From positions 17,184,222 through 17,248,221 of the forward strand of contig OY759222.1 of the NCBI GenBank assembly GCA_963662175.1: a stretch of 64,000 bases of DNA. The letters run 5' to 3'. The notes under the pieces are model-generated. The model had not been told where the DNA came from. It did no database searches and worked only from the letters and a program-made list of their open reading frames with translations. Positions 45,082 to 56,160 of the stretch are shown one piece after another. Position 1 is the stretch's first letter. Each line of letters opens with the position of its first letter. The DNA is from Aradus depressus. Its lineage: Eukaryota > Arthropoda > Insecta > Hemiptera > Aradidae. Position numbers and translations under genes: made by a program.

Positions 45082-45660
45082 TTTTATTTATTTTATTTTT
45101 TTATTTTTATTCAACGTCGCATCGACTTCAGGGTCATTAGCGATGACTATTGTGTCTACATGTCCTCGTAGATTTTTTGCATCTTTAATGAAATGGATGA
45201 GTCCGTTGTATTCGTATATTTGGAGTCGTTTTTTCATGTCAGTAGTTTATATTTGTTTCTTAATGCGGTGTAGTTTGTGCAGTTAGTCAGTATGTGTTGT
45301 ACTGTGAGCTCTGTGTAGTCCTGGTTGCAGGAGCATGTCGCCTAAGTCCAACAAGTAGGTAGCAATGTGTCAGTTTCCTATGTCCAAGTCTTAGTCTTGT
45401 GATGATCACCGTGTCTCGTCTGTTCATGGTGCTTGCAGGTTTCCACGGCTTGTTTACTTCTTTTATTCTTCGTAGTTTGTTGTCTCCCATCAGAATCCAT
45501 TCATTGTTCCAGTGTTGTTCAATTTTTCTTCTGAAGTAGGTCAAAAGGTCTTGTGCTCTGTTAATTATTTGTTGAGGCAATAAGGGGGAGAGTGCAGCGT
45601 CTTTTGCTGCAATGTCTGCTTTATCGTTCCCAGGAATCCCATGTTCCAACATGGGACGGG
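45082..45660 (-). mobile_element. RNase-H-bearing LINE 3' end
   Basis: The minus strand reads LEHGIPGNDKADIAAKDAAL (end of RNase H), VIITRLRLGHRKLTHCYLL, then after a shift CSCNQDYTELTVQHILTNC, the C-terminal CxC...H...C motif. The 3' tail is A/T-rich (AAATAAAATAAATAAAAAAT). Confidence 0.85.
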
Positions 45661-45744
45661 ATCCAAATTAGTTTTATTTTTTTCTGTTTTTCAATTAATT
45701 TTGAATCGCCTGAATCGAGCTAAAATAAACGTTCAATGTTTTTT

Positions 45745-45932
45745 CACCTCCCAGATAAAATACCTAAGGGCTTCGGCCGGGTTTCGAACCTGCGATCTTG
45801 TGCTCAGTTGGCTAATATCCCAGGTTTCCCTCTATTCTGGTCCCCTTCTTATAAGTTACCGCTCTCGTATCGATTGGGATAAGCAACTGTCCCGAGCTTG
45901 TGCGATGTCAAGTACTCGTTAAAGACCCCTGG
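45745..45932. mobile_element. Two SINE fragments in opposite orientation
   Basis: 45745-45812 is a minus-strand head piece (GGGCTTCGGCCGGGTTTCGAA). 45874-45932 is a plus-strand body piece (AGCTTGTGCGATGTCAAGTA). Confidence 0.7.
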
Positions 45933-46794
45933 TAAAAGGTTGTAGTGAAATCACTTTTGTTGTATAGTTTTTCGTTCCATACAATGGTACAATTTTAGTA
46001 GGTTCCTAAAATTGTATTCCAATTTCTTAATATAATTCCACAAATAATCTTTTTACAATAATTCTACTTTTGTCTTGTTAAATATTTTTTAACCATATTT
46101 CAAATAAGAAGCAGGCTGTGAGAAAAAGAATAGATTTAACAGAAGAATCCCGCATAATAACGGTTATATTTCACGTCTTGTATTTGGATGACAACCATTA
46201 GTTCTCATCTGTTAGTACTTTGTAGCAGTCATCATGAGATGAGGTCTTAAGAGGCTTTCTTGGCCATCAGTCACATCTTAAGAAACCTCTTCAACATTTC
46301 TCTTCATTCTCTTTTTTCTTTTTTTTTTTTTTTTGTTATTTTTCCTACATATTTCCAACTGTATATAAGTATCCATTCTTCTTAAAGACGGGGATCCACC
46401 AAAAAGATAAACTGAGGAATGTTAAGTTTAAAAATATATTTGATGTGATCATTACAGGACTATCTTATACCAACTACTTCATTACAGATCACTCTCTTTC
46501 TCTCATTCAATTCATTTCATACTACTTCTACTTTCTTTCTGAGCGTGATTCTGAGAGTGACTCTTTATAATAATAATAAATTTATTTCCGTTAAACAAAT
46601 ACATGATAATAGGATACGTCAAAAGAATTTATACAATAAGATAGCTTATAAATTAGATTTATAACTACTTGAGTCTAACACATCTATGATTAGTAGTAAT
46701 AACAAAACTATTAAAAAAAGTAAAATTAAATTAATAAAAACTGAACAAATAAATACTTAAAAATATATGAGTACATAAACAAAATTAATACGAT
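45933..46794. other. Unassigned intronic
   Basis: T- and A-rich. TAAGAGGCTTTCTTGG (46247) and CTTAAGAAACCTCTTCAA (46276) nearly pair. No element is named. Confidence 0.35.
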
Positions 46795-46920
46795 ACGTTT
46801 ATAATAAGTAGACACATTTTTCAATTAAATAAAAATTAAGATAACTTTTTTTCAAAAAAAAAAAAAAATCTTCAGAAGTGTTTTTATCCCAACGATGTTT
46901 CGGGACGTTCTTACATATAA
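46795..46920 (-). repeat. Hammerhead-associated element, core truncated
   Basis: The minus strand reads GTAAGAACGTCCCGAAACAT then CGTTGGGATAAAAACAC and ATGTGTCTACTTATTAT, matching 3061-3180. The CTGATGA half is missing. Confidence 0.55.
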
Positions 46921-47099
46921 CTGTATAACCAGTTATGCCAGTATGAAATGAATTTGAGAAAAAAAAGGGGGGGGGAGAGTAATCTGTAAAAAGGTGGTTG
47001 GTATAAGAAAGTCAACACTACATAATTTTTTCTTTTAATTAAGAAAAATATCAATAAAAAAAAAAAAATTCATAATTCGTTGCTATACACAGTTAATAA

Positions 47100-48430
47100 G
47101 TTTTGAATTAAGCCACCCTCTAATCCCTTACTGAAAATCAATAGATGTCGTCCTTATAGGATTTTGGGTACATATGACGGGGTTAGAATCAAAGTGGTCT
47201 AAGTGACATTTTCAAAATTTTGAAGAAACAGTGCATTAAGCTCTCAACTGATTTAAAAATTCTATAATTTATCGAAACCGGAAATATTTTGTCTTCTGTA
47301 ATGAATAAAAAATACACACATTTAAATTATTAATATTTAACAATTAATTATATTTATTTTTCTATAAAATCCAAGAAGCAACTGAATTAATAAATAAATA
47401 ATATGAATGCATTTTCTTTTAAAACAAATGAGTAGAAAACAAAACACGGCCATCAGCTGTTTTTGAATATGTGTAGAGAAGTCAATGGTGTGTGGTCTGG
47501 GTTGAGATGTGAAGGTGGACAGAGAGTTGTTGTTTAGGCTTAAGATGTGATGAACTAAGTAGGAGTGAATTAACAGTAAAATTGATGCGCAAAGAAGGTA
47601 CTGTAATTTATTTCGGAAATTCTATTCTATTCATTTTCCATGTTAACCCAGTAAGATAATTTGAAAACCTTTGGATTAGATTTAATAAAAAAAAAAAAAA
47701 AAAAAAAACATATGGTATCTTTAGAAATCCAAATGAAAAGTTGGTTAATTGAATTTTTTTCAAAATATGTGCACTTTCTTAAAAATTGCACGTCTTGAAC
47801 TTTGGATATTTTTTTAGGGCCCTTTGCGAAAACTACTGTAGAAATCAAAATTTAGTAAAATACCAGTTATACAATTTTTACAGGAAATGTGGTGATTTAT
47901 TTATTTTAATATTTATTATTTTCTATTATATATTTATTTAATTGTTTTAATTTCACAAAATTTGTTTACCACACTTCTGCTTTTATGGTGAAAGTTGCTG
48001 TTAGCAAACCATAAAATTGATAAAAATCTTAATTTCAAGGTCACTATTGATATGTTTAAGTTACTTGTTCATGTCACCAAAATGGAATAAGTGATTAGCC
48101 ACTAGATCTCAGCACTGGCTAGGATTTCACTTGTACAACTTTTTTTCTGAACAGAACTATCATTTTTGTAGCAGATTATGCACAACGAAAAATTTTCAAA
48201 AATGTCACTAGGACCATTTTGATTCTAAACTCGTCATATATAAAATTTCATGTCGATACATTGATTCTGTCGGCAGTTATTAAAGTTTTTACATCAAGCC
48301 TCTCCACTAATCCCCTCCTTCTCTTTGGTCGATATGGCTGAAAATCATAGGTGTCGTCCTTATGGGGTTTTGAATACACTTATAAAATATTTATATAAAA
48401 GTTATCACGTTCATAGACACACACAGCAAT
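47100..48430 (+). repeat. CGE repeat split by a TIR element
   Basis: CGE 47100-47174 ends at GGGTACATA and resumes at 48237 with TATAAAATTTCATGTCGATA. Confidence 0.65.
47175..48236. mobile_element. ~1.06-kb TIR element inserted in CGE
   Basis: TGACGGGGTTAGAATCAAAG and inverted TGACGAGTTTAGAATCAAAA continue as about 50-bp TIRs (GTGACATTTT..AAAATTTT). The flanks suggest a TA or ATA duplication. The interior matches 28918-29605. No transposase frame. Confidence 0.7.
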
Positions 48431-48934
48431 TGTTAAGTGCTCCATAGTCTGTTGTTTACAATGAAACAATAAATCTTCGAGAAAATAAACAAACGAGAGA
48501 TAGATAAATCTAATAAAACAATTTGTGTTTTGTTTAAAAGAACATTTGTTCCATTCTAAATGATCACTTAGTGAGTGATCACTTAGTGCTTAGAACGAGC
48601 TCTAAAGAAGGTAGGGTTCACATTCTAAGTGTCTGATCCTATCTTCAAGTATTGTGTGTAGTTACTTAGTGACTTAACAATCAGGTACTTAGTTGACTTT
48701 TTGTACAAACATTTGACGTACACAATGGTTGCACCTTCACAATGCACTCTCCACCCGACTGCAAGTAAAGCAGTGCAATTTAATTGGACTCAGATACTAG
48801 AACAATGGGCTACTTGTTGTCAATAGCCATTAGCTTCCGTCTGTCTGTCGCCATGTAGAAACTATTCCAACAACGGATTTGTATAACATTTTGTTCTAAG
48901 GTCTTCAATGAAAACTGATTGGACAATCATAATT
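48431..48934. other. Unassigned, with short repeats
   Basis: GATCACTTAGTGAGTGATCA at 48562-48581 is nearly palindromic and its CACTTAGTG word recurs downstream. Nothing else seen. Confidence 0.35.
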
Positions 48935-49268
48935 ATAAAATTTGTGTCGAAAAATTCATTAAATCGATAGTTATTATGGTTTTTGAGTTGAGCCCTCCCT
49001 CTTAACTCCCCCTTCCCTTCAGCTGATATCGCTGAAATTTGACAGGTTATGTCCTTATGGGGTTCAGGTCACACATATAAAATTTCATGTCGATACATTC
49101 ATTCTATCGGGAGTTATTGTGTTCACAGACCCACAGTCAGGCAGCATTTTTTTTTTTTTTTTTTTCCATATTTGGAATCTGGATGACGAAAAACATGAAA
49201 TTTTGTTAAAAACTCCCCATCGAATTTTTGACCGATTACCCTGTATTTTGCAGAACTGGGGAAGTAAA
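48935..49268 (+). repeat. CGE repeat, 3' two-thirds
   Basis: Two modules (GATACATTCATTCTATCGGG at 49093-49112), an 18-T run, ending CAGAACTGGGGAAGTAAAA, about 110 bases from a kinase exon. Confidence 0.75.
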
Positions 49269-49391
49269 AATGAATTTCGAGATATTTTAATATTCAATAT
49301 GTATATGGCATATACGATATATGGCACATACTCATATCTCATTGGCATGAAGCTCTGATTTAGGACCCTTGTACATCTAACGTCAACTCAC

Positions 49392-49530
49392 CTTGATGTC
49401 CAGGTGGGCTATCTTCCTGTGATGAAGATAAGCGAGTCCTTCCACAACGTCCTGTATAAATTTGACAACATCCCTCTCGTAGGGCACCAGGTTGTCATCA
49501 ATGATGGTCTGCATGTCTCCACCAGGAGCG
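49392..49530 (-). CDS. Drak: STK17/DRAK-type kinase, hinge to catalytic-loop exon
   Basis: 139 nt between acceptor TTTACAG and donor GTGAGT. It reads (F)APGGDMQTIIDDNL, then RDVVKFIQDVVEGLAYLHH and KIAHLDIK. The last is the HRD-loop variant H-L-D-I-K typical of DRAK/DAPK kinases, with catalytic Asp and Lys present. The split codon TT|C gives Phe, so the hinge is VMEFAPGG as in family members. The downstream intron runs about 28.4 kb to the next exon. Confidence 0.93.
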
Positions 49531-49589
49531 CTGTAAACAATATAAACACATCTTTAGTAGATCCATGGATCAGTAGTCATCTCTCATAA

Positions 49590-50089
49590 TTTTAAATAAT
49601 ATGACCGCTCGCAAAACAAAATTTCAGTCAGGATCAAAACTGGCTTCTACTAATACTCAGTAAGGGCAATTACCGATAGAAAGGTACTATTATAAATATA
49701 TTAAATTAAAGACATAAATATTTTTAAAAAGCAATTTTTTTTTCAAGTCAATATTATTTCAAAGTTACGATAAATTTAACATTTGATCTATATATTAGTA
49801 AATAAGTCTGTAAATAGTATATTGCAACCGGTTAATAATAAGTTATTGATTTAACTTAAACCGATTAATAAGTTGTTTTTGATTTTACCTTAACTGATTA
49901 ATAATAAATTCTTTTTGAATTTTCTTTAACCGTTTAATTTTATTTTTATTTTTATTAATTCTTTATTTTGAATATTTACAATCGGTAATAAAACCGTAAG
50001 TAAATTTTATGATACAATTAAAAAAATTAAATAAGAATAAAAAAAGAAGAAAATAATAATAAATAAAATTTTAAAATATATATTTATAT
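49590..50089. other. AT-rich intronic stretch
   Basis: Contains a loose three-fold repeat of a TTAACCG(A/G)TTAATAA phrase (49829-49945). Confidence 0.4.
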
Positions 50090-50278
50090 TTTTTCGTGTC
50101 GATAAATTCATTTTTTTGGGAGTTATTGTGTTTACAGAGAGAGGGTTTTTTTCTTTTTGATTATTGGAGTCAGGAAGTGGGGAAAGCGGTTTTACGTCGA
50201 AAACTCAATTTCGAATTTTTGACCGATTAAATAACTTCCTCTATACTTCGTATAACTGAGGAAGTACAAATTCAGTTC
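50090..50278 (+). repeat. CGE repeat, 3' end
   Basis: TTTTCGTGTCGATAAATTC to CTATACTTCGTATAACTGAG. Confidence 0.7.
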
Positions 50279-50347
50279 GAAAGATCAATGCATTAGGTTT
50301 AAAAAAGAAATAAAGGGATTATAAGAGCTGCATATATATAATACAAA

Positions 50348-50686
50348 GGGCGCCGGTAACTCAGTGGTATGCGTGCTTGTCTTCTGAGCTCAAGAACGAG
50401 GGTTCGAAACCCAACCGAGGCCCTTAGTTTATTTTATCTGGGAGGTAAAATAAACTTAAGCACGCCGTCCTTCGGATGGGACGTTAAGCGATGGTCCCGA
50501 GCCTGTACGATGTCAGGTACTCGTTAAATACCCCTATTCTAGGTGAATAAAAATTTAGCGTAGGAAAAATTTAGGACTCCCGGAGTAGAGTCGGGCTCAT
50601 GTCCACCAACGTGATGAAAGAGCGCTCTGGTAGTAGGCGATATGCCCTCGTAGTTAAAGCTCGGGCATGAGTCATAAAACCTAACC
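50348..50686 (+). mobile_element. tRNA-headed SINE, full length
   Basis: Head GGCGCCGGTAACTCAGTGG, box B GGTTCGAAACCC, complete body, CCTAACC tail. Flanked by TATATAATA words. It ends about 90 bases from the kinase exon at 50776. Confidence 0.92.
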
Positions 50687-50775
50687 TATATAATAGAACT
50701 TCATTAATAATCTCCTTTAGACATCCCAAACATGATAAATTTATTTTGTTAATATTTCGTAAATGGTTTACTTAC

Positions 50776-50988
50776 AACTCCATGACGATGATGAACTCTG
50801 ATGGTGTCTGGAAAACATCATGAAGACGTATGATGCGGGGTGACGGAGAGCAGAGCGACAGAAGTGCAATTTCGTGATGAATCTCTTTGGTGGCATCTTC
50901 ACCATAACGTAGTCTAGAAGAGAATTTGGCCGCCAGGGTCTCTCCAGACTCCAGGCTCCGACAACGGCGTACTGACGCGAACATACCC
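50776..50988 (-). CDS. Drak: STK17/DRAK-type kinase, N-lobe exon
   Basis: 213 nt between acceptor TTTTCAG and donor GTAAGT. It encodes (R)GMFASVRRCRSLESGETLAAKF and HHEIALLSLCSPSPRII through EFIIVME. Visible parts are the second half of the Gly-rich loop, the ATP-binding Lys (AAKF), the alpha-C Glu (HHE) and the strands leading to the hinge. It starts with the third base of a split codon, so the upstream exon must end two bases into a codon. The whole kinase domain from here to 14675 is uninterrupted. Confidence 0.93.
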
Positions 50989-51071
50989 CTGAAAACAACA
51001 ACATCAATATTAGAACGATCTTTAATAAGGAGGAAAATTCCTCTAAAAAAGAGAAAATATGTTTTTTAAAA

Positions 51072-51435
51072 AAACTTCGTCGGTGAATCACTGGTGATGT
51101 ATTTCCCCAGAACGAATTAATCAATTAACTTTTCGCTTCCTCTCCAAAACCAGTCGACAGTTTGGACTAATAATCAATATTTCACTTAAACAGGGGCTTC
51201 TTAATTCTCGTACTAAATTTCGTTTCGATACATTCATTCTATTGGGTGATACAGATACCATATTCACAGATACCCACACACAGACCAAAATGTGAGGGCT
51301 TCTAAATCCATATACTAAAAATTGTCTGTGTACTCGATAGAATGACTCAGGCTGTTGGAAAAAAATTCCGGTGAAAACTCCGCATTGAATTTTTGACCGA
51401 TTACATAACTTACTCTATACTTTGTGGAAGTAAAA
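51072..51435 (+). repeat. CGE repeat, short but with both ends
   Basis: CGTCGGTGAATCACTGG and TTTCCCCAGAACGAATTAAT at the 5' end. The 3' end is decayed (CTATACTTTGTGGAAGT). Confidence 0.75.
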
Positions 51436-51779
51436 ATACGAAGTATATTCTCATCTATAAGATGGAAAAATTGTGTTGTTTACTTCAAGAATGTATTGAC
51501 CCTGGATTTATTTATTATATATTTTATATAGTCCTTCAACCCTTCGCATCATCCGGAAACTACAACATTAATAAGGACATGGAGAAGATTATAATAAACC
51601 TCGGATCAGGAATAGTCTTCCTGTTTCGTGAGAAGTTTGACGTCCATGGCGCTGAAACCCAATCTTCTAACAAAACGTAGATGGGATTCTGTTTAAGGAA
51701 GTCATTTAATCTTAGGTACTTTTATAGAATTTATTCTCCACTTATTTAAACCCCCAGGTACATGAAGTTATAGGAATTC

Positions 51780-51965
51780 GAAATTGAGTTTTCATCGGAT
51801 TTTTATGTTTTCCGATGAAAAGAAAAATCTGTCTTTCCCTACATGAATAAAATAACTCCCGATGAGATGAAATTGAACCATGAAAATATGTGTATCCAAC
51901 AGACGCCCCAAGGACGACTAAAACTCAAATAACTGCCGATGTAATAAATGTATCGACAAGTTTAG
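51780..51965 (-). repeat. CGE repeat, partial
   Basis: AACTCCCGATGAGATGAAAT and ACTGCCGATGTAATAAATG, ending where the LINE at 51975 begins. Confidence 0.6.
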
Positions 51966-51974
51966 TATGAAAAA

Positions 51975-52590
51975 ACCAAAAAAAAAACATTTATTTGAAC
52001 CAGCAAGATACAATATGCTTTACACAAATATATAAAATAAATGGTTTAAAATAGGAAGTCCTGGTAGTCTTTGTTTGAGTCGCCTCCCAGGAGTAGGCGC
52101 TCCTAGACTGTAGTGTACAGCCCCAGAACAATGCACTAGGGCTTCGTGGTGGTTCTTCACTAGTTTCTCAATGTGAGCTGCAAAAAGAGGAACACTCAAT
52201 TCTTCGTGGATCTTGTGATTCCTGACAAACCAGGGTGCGTTTGTTGCTATTCGGAGTACCTTATTCTGAAATGTTTGTAGTCGTTTCATGTTAAGTGTTG
52301 CTGGTACCGATACAGACTGGACAGGCGTATGTTAGAAGTGGAAGTAGGAGTTTTTTGTACAGGAGAATGGTACATGTGTGTTTAAGTGGCCTGTTTCTGT
52401 TTATGAGAGGGTAGAGGGTGTTAAGTCGTGAATATGCTAGCTGTAATTTTCTGTTAATGTGTAGTTTCAATGTGAGTCGTGTATCCAAAAGTACTCCAAG
52501 ATAGCGCACACCCTGGTCCTTGGGGTTCCAGAGAATTGGGGAATTACTGACAAACATAAATGATGCACACACAGCTCATAACAATATTAT
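51975..52590 (-). mobile_element. Jockey-like LINE 3' end
   Basis: The minus strand reads KDQGVRYLGVLLDTRLTLKL, LLPLLTYACPVCIGTSN, then after a 1-nt shift MKRLQTFQNKVLRIATNAPW and VHYSLGAPTPG. This is the thumb and C-terminal region of a Jockey-clade RT, the same family as 21076-21600. Confidence 0.88.
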
Positions 52591-52694
52591 TATATTAAAA
52601 AGAAATACATTTTTATTTTTGCTATAAATGTTAATCTTTCAAAAATGTAGATATTTTTCGGGTTTAGGGGGGGGGGGGGGGGGATTCCATCCTG

Positions 52695-52870
52695 GGGAAT
52701 TTTGTCAGGGGGTTCTGTATTCACATATAAAATTTCGTGTCGATACATTCATTCTATCGGGAGTTAACGAGTTCACAAACACACGTACAGACACATTTTC
52801 AAATTTGTAATATGGAGGTCGGAAAGCATGAAATTCCATTGATAAGTCCGCATCGAATTTTTGACCGTCA
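52695..52870 (+). repeat. CGE repeat, partial
   Basis: GATACATTCATTCTATCGGG module, ACACACGTACAGACACATTTT, GCATCGAATTTTTGACCG. Preceded by a 13-G run (52670-52682). Confidence 0.7.
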
Positions 52871-53308
52871 GTAAAAAATCTAAACAACAAACAAGATAGA
52901 CAGAAGCTGAAGTGAATAAATTACTGCAAATTAATAAGAACACTGAGAGAAATAAATCATGTTCAGAGTTCTGATGGGGTATTAATCAATATTCGGAGAA
53001 TATTTAAATTTTTAAGTCTTTTTTGAAAAATAAAAATACAAAAAAACTGTTTCACATTATTAGAGCAAATCAATTTTAAAATATTATAAATGGCTACTGT
53101 TTTATCTTCACAATCGTGTTGTGAAAAATAAGAGAGTCAAAAAATCTATCGTTCACACCAGACAAACATGATGGAGTTCACACAAGCAGGACTTGTGGAC
53201 GTGGGTCTCTTTAAGGAATCAGTACCATTTTGAGATATATTTGTATTAATTTAAATTCATTTTGACTTCATATATTGGTAATTTTAAAAAATCTAATGCA
53301 TATTTGGA

Positions 53309-53571
53309 TAGTTATTGAGACGTATGCCTGGGCTTTAGCTATATGGTCATATCGCCTATTACCAGACTTCTTTTATTTATGGCTCTGGTGGACATGAGCC
53401 CGACTCTACTATGGGAGCCCTAACGAGTATCGGACATTGTACAGGCTCGGGACCATCGCTTAACCTCTCTTCTGAAGGAACATAGGTAAAAAACCTAAGG
53501 ACCTCGGCCGGCTTTCGAACCCGCGATCTTTAGCTCAGTAAGCAAGCACGCTACTTCTGAACCGGCCCCCT
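53309..53571 (-). mobile_element. tRNA-headed SINE, diverged
   Basis: CGTATGCCTGGGCTTTAGC through GTACAGGCTCGGGACCATCG to the head (CGAACCCGCGATCTTTAGC). Internal deletion. Confidence 0.82.
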
Positions 53572-53649
53572 GTAGATTTGAATATATAATGGATATGATA
53601 CAGTACTTTGTCCAGGAATGGATAGTGGGAAAATAGCAATGGTGTTGGT

Positions 53650-53775
53650 CACGAAATACGAATGACGGGAACCCTATTCTTGTAGATATCTTTCGACCTG
53701 ACTGGCCGACATAGGAAGCCCCACATTCGCAGGTAATTCGGTAGACCCCCCCTAAGGGGTGGAAACTTACTATGA
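53650..53775 (-). mobile_element. GIY-YIG endonuclease fragment, Penelope-like element
   Basis: The minus strand from 53752 reads GGVYRITCECGASYVGQSGR then KISTRI. The G-V-Y...C-x-C-G-x-x-Y-V-G-Q-x-G-R pattern is the GIY-YIG core as it occurs at the C-terminus of Penelope-like retroelements. The frame opens at HPLGG and loses similarity after about 28 residues. No RT sequence was recognised beside it. Confidence 0.75.
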
Positions 53776-54323
53776 TTGTATGATACCCGAACAGCTCATA
53801 AAGTACGGGACGTATGAAAAGTTAACACGCAAAAAATAAAAAAAAAATTTTCTCAGGCCGCCTTCCGCTGGTAGTTGAGAAGTCTTCCATAGTAGGAACA
53901 ACGATCGTGTCTTTATGGACTCCCCAGAAGGGAACTAGATCTTGACCATATGAAGCAATCCATAAACAACAAACAAGGGACCATATCCGGATCATATAAG
54001 GGCGGTCATATAAGGACCATTTCAAGAACATATGAGTACTTATATCAATGGTCAGTGAAATACCTTGTGGAATATTCATATCTTGTAACTCCATCTGCAT
54101 CATTAATTATATATATAAGAAAATATTAGACATAAACTTCTTAGCTCAAATAAATTGTAACAGTAATTCTAGATGTTGCGAACTGAATCATTTATAAGTT
54201 TAATATTTGTAACAACATTAAAGAGCTTCGGATGGGACATAGGCGTTGGTCCCGAGCTTGTGCGATGTCAGGTACTCGTTAAAGACCACTACCTTATGTG
54301 GATAAACCTAGGTAGGTAATATT

Positions 54324-54493
54324 CTGGGGGTATTGAGGGTCAGTCAATGATGAAAACACTATTCAAATGCCAACGTTTCGATATATTTCATATCATCATC
54401 AGGGCCTAACAAACATAGGGGAATCAAGAATACAAAATTATAATGAGTGATCGATTAAAATTTTTGAATTCTACAGTCGCTAGCAAACATCTA
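54324..54493 (-). mobile_element. 170-bp hammerhead-bearing insertion with 16-bp TSD
   Basis: Direct repeat CTAGGTAGGTAAT(A/G)TT at 54308-54323 and 54494-54509. The insert has no frame. Core C lies in the middle on the minus strand. Its flanks do not resemble the SINE, so this is a separate small mobile unit. Confidence 0.8.
54369..54406 (-). ncRNA. Hammerhead-ribozyme-like core C
   Basis: GGCC, CTGATGA (54402-54396), extra T, stem II GATAT/ATATC (54394-54390 with 54384-54380), GAAAC, GTT, GGC. GCC/GGC gives a 3-bp stem I. Stem III is ACGT. Confidence 0.6.
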
Positions 54494-54659
54494 CTAGGTA
54501 GGTAATGTTTAGGATTCCCACAGTAGAGTCGGGTTTATGTTTACCTGAGTACTCTGGTAGTAGGCGATATGGCTTCGTAAAGCCCGGCCATGAGTCATAA
54601 TAACAAACTATAGTCTCAGTGAAAAAGGTAGACTCTCTAAAATCTCTGTTTACACCACT

Positions 54660-55640
54660 TTTTACTTTTACAAGGTATAGGGGAAGTTATGTAAGCTGTC
54701 AGAAATTATATGTTCAGTTTTCACCGAAATTTAAGATTTTTCGTTTCATTGATTACAAAAATGAAAAAAAAAATAATGTGTGTTTATGAACACAATAACT
54801 CCCGGTAAAATGAATGTATCGACACGAAATTTTATATGATTTTCCCCTTCCTGAGCCAAACACCTTTCGATATTCAGCCAAATCGACCAGAGGGAAGGGG
54901 GGATTAGGAGGGACTCAACACAAAAACTCTAATATCGGCCGTTTTAATTAATTATTCTCTACAAAATTTCACTGACATTGTGGCGCTTCTTCTTTAAAAA
55001 AAAATAATTAATTTATTTTAACAGTTTTTTAATATTCATAATGTTTGTACTTTTTGTGCATCACATTACATACAAATTTTATGTCTATACATTCATTACA
55101 ACGTCAGTTAGTAGAGCTTTCGATTTAATATCTCTTTTCCCTTTGTCCGATTATGGCTGAAAATCAAAAAATTATATAGATATACATAAAATTTCGTATG
55201 GAAAAAAATACCAATATTTGAGGGCTTAGAAATCCATGTACTAATTTTTTGTCAATCGAATCGGCAGTTATTGAGATGATATATTCATTACATTGGTAGT
55301 TATTGAGGTTTTTGAATTGAGCCTCCTCTGATCCCCCCTTCGGCCGATTTGGCTGAAAATCAATAGGTGTCGTCCTTATGGATTTCTGAATACTCATATA
55401 TTTCTGACCGATTACATAACTTACTCTATACTTTGTGGAAGTAAAAAGACGAAGTATATTCTCATCTATAAGACGCTCTGATGACTTCAACAAAAACTCT
55501 AATATCGGTCGTTGTAATGAATTATTCTGTACAAAATTTCACTAACGGGACGACACCTATTAGTTTTCAGCTAAATAGACCAAAGGAAAGTGGGGGATCA
55601 GAGGGGCTCAACTCAAAAAGCCTAATAACGAGTTAAAGAT
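54660..55640. repeat. CGE repeat mosaic
   Basis: Minus piece from GGTATAGGGGAAGTTATGTA to about 54960, plus piece 55060-55480 ending CTATACTTTGTGGAAG, minus piece 55490-55640. Confidence 0.6.
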
Positions 55641-55690
55641 CCTGACAATTTAAAGACAGTCATTAAAAACCCTGACGATAGGAGATTAAA

Positions 55691-55823
55691 CCTCGTAGGC
55701 AAAATTTAGGACTCCCACAGTAGAGTCGGGCTCATGTGCACCAGAATGACGAAAGAGCGCTCGGGTAGTAGGCGATATGACCTGGTAGTTAAAGCCCGGC
55801 CATGATTCATAATAACTAACTAA
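55691..55823 (+). mobile_element. tRNA-headed SINE, 3' half
   Basis: CGTAGGCAAAATTTAGGACT through CATGATTCATAATAACTAAC. Confidence 0.85.
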
Positions 55824-55829
55824 AACTAA

Positions 55830-56160
55830 TTTATTTTTCATAACCATTTAAACCGTAAAAACGCAGCTTTAAGTATGGTTGAGGATTTATTCAAGATGGA
55901 TGGTTTAGTTAAGCGGAGAATGAGTGGTCGCTCACCGCGAATGAATGGTTCGCTCTCCGCGAAGGCAGTTCAGGTTTAAAGACGTCGGTGTCTAATGGTG
56001 AGAAGTGCTATTCACAAAAGGAGACCGAAGTTTTTAATGATGGCATGACGTAGGCTGAAATATCCCTGGGCACATGATCGGAATTTTACACGGTCAATAT
56101 GGCTGAAAGTCTTCCTAATTATATGTGTACCTCCACAAGTAAGTTACCTATGTATGTACA
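55830..56160. other. Unassigned, moderate GC
   Basis: GAGTGGTCGCTCACCGCGAA and GGTTCGCTCTCCGCGAAGG form a short repeat. No gene or element recognised. Confidence 0.3.

Larger units (their letters stand above)
20943..49391 (-). other. 28.4-kb intron of the DRAK-type gene
   Basis: Sequence between the donor after 49392 and the acceptor before 20942. It holds the 37-bp minisatellite, LINE pieces, more than fifteen SINE copies, hAT and TIR elements and one hammerhead-bearing insertion. The exons on either side join in phase 0. Confidence 0.85.
54224..54611 (+). mobile_element. tRNA-headed SINE, split by a hammerhead-bearing insertion
   Basis: Body CTTCGGATGGGACATAGGC to AGGTAGGTAATATT (54323), resuming AGGTAGGTAATGTTTAGGAT (54496) and ending CATAATAACAAACTA. 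Confidence 0.85.
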
